Source: a virus
Length of the DNA: 64,000 bases
Virus record (IMG/VR): IMGVR_UViG_3300020172_001601
Span: 252,198 to 316,197 of that record
Direction: 5' to 3' (one strand)
Shown here piece after piece: positions 59,621 through 64,000 of this stretch. The position numbers and the translations under genes were made by a program. The notes below the pieces were generated by a model. The model had not been told where the DNA came from. It searched no databases and saw only the letters and a list, made by a program, of their open reading frames with translations. How positions within the stretch are numbered: the first letter of the stretch is position 1; each line of letters opens with the position of its first letter.

Positions 59621-60142
59621 ATGGCGATACCTTTTCAAGATGCGGTGCTTCCCAGCGGTCTGTCGGCTCCTTCCACGGTCAACCCTACAGTGGGCCGAGG
59701 CAGTCTCGTAACCTTCAGCTACCTATTCCACAAACCGGGCCACGATGCGGCTCCTTTGGTGCTGGTGACAGATGTTTGGGGCAAGTACATTCGGGGTATT
59801 AACCTGCATTATTTGACCTTCCCGACTATTAAGAAGCTACTTTTCCCTGGTCCCGGTCAGTCGATTTGTGACAGCCCACAATTTACATACCAATATATCA
59901 AGGGCAACGACTACATAGTTTCAGCCTTCCGACAATACAAAAGGAACGGCATTGAGTCTTTGAAAAAGCTCAACTGCGAGTTCATTGTAAACGCTCTTGC
60001 CATATCTCGGTCATTCGACCCCAACGAGATAGAAGCTATACGCAAATCTGTGCGAGAGCAAATTCGACGCATGGCCAATCCGCAGGCCGCTCCCACGGGC
60101 GAAATGCCGATGGGACAGAATCCACAAACGCCGAATTTATAA
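59621..60142 (+). CDS. Virion-type protein with RGINLHYL motif, 173 aa
   Basis: ATG 59621. Conserved-looking core VTFSYLFHKPGHDAAPLVL, then KYIRGINLHYL and FDPNEIEAIRKSVREQ, a pattern I recall from structural or head/DNA-associated proteins of large phages without a firm name. The C-terminus is Pro/Gln/Met-rich and disordered. It directly precedes the tape-measure gene. Confidence 0.6.
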   Translation: MAIPFQDAVLPSGLSAPSTVNPTVGRGSLVTFSYLFHKPGHDAAPLVLVTDVWGKYIRGINLHYLTFPTIKKLLFPGPGQSICDSPQFTYQYIKGNDYIVSAFRQYKRNGIESLKKLNCEFIVNALAISRSFDPNEIEAIRKSVREQIRRMANPQAAPTGEMPMGQNPQTPNL

Positions 60143-60216
60143 GTTTCCCCTGCTGACTAAATAACTTGAACGATCAACTTCTCTATTAGGGAAGCAGAAT
60201 AGCAATGTAGGTATCA

Positions 60217-63200
60217 ATGGCAACAGCGATAGACAATCTCGGACGAAAAATCGACTCCACCAATATGTCACTTGGCGAGATCAAAGCCCTAGTTGGGACA
60301 ATGATGAAATCCAAGGTGGGAGCGGCACGCCCCGTTGAATCCAAAAAAGAAGGCGTACCACAAGGCGACATGGGGAAAGTGCGTGAATTGCTTGAGCAAT
60401 ACACAAAGGACTTTGCCAAAGATATGCAGGAGCAGAAAGGCTTCTTGTCCGATGTTGTTGGTAGCTTAAAAGACCTTGTTCAGAAAAGACTGGCTAAAAA
60501 GGCAGAATCCAAAGGCCAGCCAAAAAAGGAAAAGAAAGAAAAGCCTTTCGTCAGCAAAGAAGAAAAGGCCATGTCTAAGAGCAGCGAAGGTCTTTACAAG
60601 ACTTTCGCCAAGAAGGGTTCTGGCTACACTCACGACATCTATGTTGAAAAGGCCATTTACGAACTATGCAACTGTCTCAAGGGAATGACCCCTGCAACGC
60701 CATCGCCAGCAGCAGGAGATGGTGGTGCTGCGGGTGGTGGAGGCTCTGGTGGCAGTACAGGCGGTGCAGGAGCAGCCCCAGCCCCAGGTGGTGGCAAGAA
60801 AAAAGAAAAAACAAGAATGATGGGCGGTTTGCCAATCGCAGATGACTTGGCAATCATGAGCTATTTCATTGGTCAGATTACCAATGAACTGGCAAAAGTA
60901 GAACAACACATCTTAGGCTTCAATGCTTTGTCTGAAGTGTTCAAAGGAACAATCAAACAAGAGCGAGAGTTTGTTCAGGGAATGCGTGCCATCAGCTATG
61001 AAACAGCCGGTGCGACGAAAGAAGCCAAGGGTTTAATGCGTTCTTTTGAGGATATTGGAGCGACCACCAAGCAGACAGGTGTAGATCGTGATGTATTCCA
61101 GAAATCATACATCAAAGCATTGAAGCACGGCATTAAAGACCTAAAGGTTGCATCTAATATTGTCAAAACCCAATTGAACACTGAAAAGCAATTGGGAATG
61201 GAAGCTGGAACTCTCAGCGAAGAATTCACCAATTGGAATAAAGCCGGTCGCATGTCGATGGGCCAAATTGCCGATATGGGTCGAGGTATGCGAGAAGTTG
61301 CTCGCAACACCGGAATGACCGGCGATGAATTGGCTGGAGTTGTAAAAAGCAGTGGCGAATTCATCAGCTCTTTAAGAAATGCTGCAACGCTAACGTCAGC
61401 AGCCGCTAAGAACGTCATTGAAATCGGCGTCAATGCAAAGAAGCTGGGTATTGAAAGCCAAATGCAACCTTTGTTGAAGGCAATGAGTAGTTCGTCCAAT
61501 TTGATTCTTGAAGCATCAGATCAGACTAGAGCATTCTTGTTATCTGCCGCAGGTAGCGTAGGTCGCATTGACGAATTGATGAACGGCACAATCCTTCGGT
61601 CCAAGGCCGGAATCAAAGACATGGCTAAGGGCATGGACAATATGCTGAAACGCTTTGGCGTTGAAAGCATGGATGCCATCGACCAATTGTCGGACGATGC
61701 CAAGATGCGACTGAACGTATCTTTGAAGGCCACGTTCGGCATTGAACTTGGAGAACTGCGATCTCAATATGAGGCTTTGAATGAAGCCGGTAAGGGGATG
61801 GCAGAGCGACTGGCCGACATCAATAAGAAGCGTCAACAGAATTTGACGTTAGAAGAGAAGGCTGCGCTCATGGAAGATGAGCGAAAATTGAAGGCCAGCA
61901 AGAACCTAGAAGTGTTAACGGCCCTGGATGAAGCGTCCAAAGGTGCCAAGGACATGAATCAAGCTCTAGCCACCTTCGGAAAACGTCGAGGCGAATTCGA
62001 GGCAGACTTAAACGCCCTGGGTCAAACATGGACTAGCGAAGCTGACGTAGCACGAGGAGCGATCCAAAGTGCTATGGACAGTGTTAATGCTGGGTTGAAG
62101 AAGTCCGGCAAACAAGAAATTAAGATTGATTCCACTGCAATCGAGCAGGCGTTGAAAGACCCAGCAGCGATGCGGGAGCTTACGGGAAAAATTGCAAAGG
62201 GAGAACAAGAGTTAGCTACGGCTCAAAAGGCTCAACTTGATCCGATGACGGATATGCAGCAATCTTTAAGTGAAATCAATGATAACATTAGGAACTTTAC
62301 AAACAAAGGATTTTCTTCCTTATTCAATAGTTTGATTGGCAAAATTGCCGTAATCGGTGCTACTATCGCAGGTGTTATTGGTGGCATTTCTTTACTTGCT
62401 ATAGGCATTATCAGCAAAATCGACAGCTTTAGTCGTGTATTCAAAGAAATGAAAGATCATGGTGGCCCGCTTAAAGTCCTCATGGGAGCAATATTAGGAA
62501 GAAGAGACAATTCACCCGATCCTGCTGCCGAAGCTAATGATGCCGCATCTGCTGGAGGTAAAACTACAGGAAAAAACACTGCTGCAACAGCAGTGAAAGA
62601 TGCTCTGGCTGGGCTTAAAAAGGATGATGACCAAGACATCTTCCCGTTGATGCTGAAAGAGCTTCAGGCTATCCGTCAGTGTATCTGCACCGATAAGGCA
62701 AAGACAACTGCCGACAAAGCCAGCGCTCAAGAAAAGAGAGATGAAAAAACCAGAAGAAGACTGTTGAAAAATGAAGTTAAGTCTGCCAAGGTTGGCGACA
62801 ACATTCAAGACCGAACAGACAAATTGGTTGATCGACAAACAGTTGTTGCAAAAGCACAAAAAGTACCAGGAACTCCTAGTGTAGAAGGATTCGACATTGC
62901 TGGAATGATGGGTGCTGGAAAAGAAATGGCTAAGGCTGCTATTGGCGTGGCTATTTTGGGTCTTGGAGTTGTTGCTCTTGGAGCGGCCATTGTATTCTTG
63001 TCTGCCAAGATCATGAAGGCTTTCAAGTTAGACATTAAGACTGTGCTTGAAACAGCAGCAGTTGTTGGAGCAGTGGCTCTTGCTGGCGGTGCCATTGCCG
63101 CTGCTGGTGTTGTTGCCTTCCAAGCATTAGCTTCTGACGAAATGAAAGGCTTCACAGAAAAAGCCAAATCATCTTATCCACAAGTTCTTAAAGCCGCAGC

Positions 63201-64000
63201 AGCACTGCTACTGATTGGTCCCGCTATTGTTCTGCTTGGTGCAGCAGTTGTCGCATTGACTGGACTCATTTTGTCTAAGCTGGGATTAAGTCTTGGTTCT
63301 GTTGCCGAAACCGCTGGTGTAGTTATCGCCGTAGCTGGTGTCGCTGGTGCAATGGCAGCAGGGGCCTCTCAATTCGTTGAGTGCTTGGACGAACTCAAAA
63401 AGAACAAGACTTGGAATGACATCATCAGCAAGCCAGGAACTCTTGCCAAAGAAATAGGCAAGACTGCTTTGGCGCTTCTGTTGGTTGGTGGTGCCATCAT
63501 GGTCCTGGGCGTTGCTCTGGTCAAGATGGGTCAGGTCATCATGAGTGTGGCCGGATTGGATGGTTCAACAGCAGCTAAAGTCGGAATGCAAGTCGCTGGA
63601 TTGATTGTCGCCGCTGGCGCAATAGCCGGTGCTATCATTGGTGCGTCTTTTGGATTGAAGGCTTTAGGTGAATTCGCAAAGAAGTCAACAGGTCTTGTTA
63701 AGGACATGGCAGTTGGAGCTTTGGCTCTTTTGATTATGACTCCGGCCATCGTGTTGTTGGCATCTGCTGTTGTCTGGATGTCCAAGTCGATCATGAGTGC
63801 ATTTGGAATGGATTCTGGAACTGCCGCTAAAGCAGCAATGAATATTGCTGAACTATTGTTGGCAACAGGATTTATTGCCTTGGCCGTTATTGGTGCGTCG
63901 GCTGGATTGATTGCCCTTGGTACATTAGTCACAAGTCTCGGCACTTACACTGGTGGCATTGGCTTGTTGGCCGCTGCTGGACTGATGGCAGCAGGGGCCG
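60217..64000 (+). CDS. Tape-measure-like protein (3' truncated by the window)
   Basis: ATG 60217; the frame stays open to the right edge, 1261 codons. A charged head (to about 155), a Gly/Ala/Pro low-complexity linker (about 158-200), long helical parts with SYETAGATKEAKG-type repeats, then hydrophobic stretches. Near the visible end, about four Gly/Ala/Leu/Val-rich units of 80-90 residues recur, each with a strongly hydrophobic helix (such as LLLIGPAIVLLGAAVV). Such membrane-active repeats are typical of tail tape-measure proteins that thread the tail tube and reach the host envelope. Confidence 0.72.
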   Translation, partial: MATAIDNLGRKIDSTNMSLGEIKALVGTMMKSKVGAARPVESKKEGVPQGDMGKVRELLEQYTKDFAKDMQEQKGFLSDVVGSLKDLVQKRLAKKAESKGQPKKEKKEKPFVSKEEKAMSKSSEGLYKTFAKKGSGYTHDIYVEKAIYELCNCLKGMTPATPSPAAGDGGAAGGGGSGGSTGGAGAAPAPGGGKKKEKTRMMGGLPIADDLAIMSYFIGQITNELAKVEQHILGFNALSEVFKGTIKQEREFVQGMRAISYETAGATKEAKGLMRSFEDIGATTKQTGVDRDVFQKSYIKALKHGIKDLKVASNIVKTQLNTEKQLGMEAGTLSEEFTNWNKAGRMSMGQIADMGRGMREVARNTGMTGDELAGVVKSSGEFISSLRNAATLTSAAAKNVIEIGVNAKKLGIESQMQPLLKAMSSSSNLILEASDQTRAFLLSAAGSVGRIDELMNGTILRSKAGIKDMAKGMDNMLKRFGVESMDAIDQLSDDAKMRLNVSLKATFGIELGELRSQYEALNEAGKGMAERLADINKKRQQNLTLEEKAALMEDERKLKASKNLEVLTALDEASKGAKDMNQALATFGKRRGEFEADLNALGQTWTSEADVARGAIQSAMDSVNAGLKKSGKQEIKIDSTAIEQALKDPAAMRELTGKIAKGEQELATAQKAQLDPMTDMQQSLSEINDNIRNFTNKGFSSLFNSLIGKIAVIGATIAGVIGGISLLAIGIISKIDSFSRVFKEMKDHGGPLKVLMGAILGRRDNSPDPAAEANDAASAGGKTTGKNTAATAVKDALAGLKKDDDQDIFPLMLKELQAIRQCICTDKAKTTADKASAQEKRDEKTRRRLLKNEVKSAKVGDNIQDRTDKLVDRQTVVAKAQKVPGTPSVEGFDIAGMMGAGKEMAKAAIGVAILGLGVVALGAAIVFLSAKIMKAFKLDIKTVLETAAVVGAVALAGGAIAAAGVVAFQALASDEMKGFTEKAKSSYPQVLKAAAALLLIGPAIVLLGAAVVALTGLILSKLGLSLGSVAETAGVVIAVAGVAGAMAAGASQFVECLDELKKNKTWNDIISKPGTLAKEIGKTALALLLVGGAIMVLGVALVKMGQVIMSVAGLDGSTAAKVGMQVAGLIVAAGAIAGAIIGASFGLKALGEFAKKSTGLVKDMAVGALALLIMTPAIVLLASAVVWMSKSIMSAFGMDSGTAAKAAMNIAELLLATGFIALAVIGASAGLIALGTLVTSLGTYTGGIGLLAAAGLMAAGA

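Overview
The window reads as a contiguous piece of a large tailed-phage genome. The evidence is a terminase ATPase, a tape-measure-like protein running off the right edge, a family of proteins with a T4-type capsid-targeting N-terminus, a phage-style TyrRS, and a very dense field of small genes. The host is probably a planctomycete. That is inferred only from the secreted Cys/Pro/Val-rich protein at 1028-1363, which looks like those common in Planctomycetes. No rRNA, integrase or clear host core gene was seen.

Layout. 1-5.2 kb, rightward: end of a coiled-coil protein, a voltage-gated K+ channel, the Cys-rich secreted protein, an unknown gene, an SF2 helicase and its companion. 5.2-12.5 kb, leftward: a glycosyltransferase-like gene and a virion-type cluster in which at least four proteins begin with an F-K-E-W-L-like tag (capsid-targeting sequence). 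12.5-13.0 kb: a divergent, AT-rich, repeat-containing control region.

13.0-40.9 kb, rightward: 68 mostly tiny genes, none of which looks structural. They include a RuvB-like ATPase, an apparently permuted GHKL ATPase, two thioredoxins, a PD-(D/E)xK-like nuclease, a DUF2061-type membrane protein, an extremely acidic protein and a 35-aa DnaJ-type zinc finger. They look like an early or host-takeover region. The striking feature is a 16-bp intergenic element (consensus AGGTCYANTGTACCCT) present 61 times in the same orientation, plus two reverse copies at the right end. It commonly overlaps the TAG stop of the gene before it. Its ATTG form follows terminators and starts transcription units. Its CCAG form sits between genes inside units. 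The same elements also precede about ten structured, apparently non-coding segments. Two of these look like tRNAs carrying a 70-nt two-hairpin insert, and others contain candidate pseudoknots.

41-64 kb: mixed strands. There is a membrane-associated protease pair (C39-like plus HExxH), a terminase ATPase without a nuclease domain, and a leftward run that includes a 2H phosphoesterase, a thermonuclease, TyrRS, a lipoprotein, a SprT-like metalloprotease, a HAD phosphatase of the RNA-repair type and a CCA-adding-enzyme homologue. Rightward virion-type genes lead into the tape-measure protein. Together TyrRS, the CCA-adding homologue, the HAD and 2H enzymes and the tRNA-like RNAs suggest that this phage manages or repairs tRNA.

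Start codons were chosen by eye from Shine-Dalgarno spacing. In the 13-41 kb region the longest open frames often begin inside the repeat element (GTG TAC CCT) and were trimmed to the ATG, GTG or TTG behind the ribosome-binding site. All functional names are from motif recognition, not database search.
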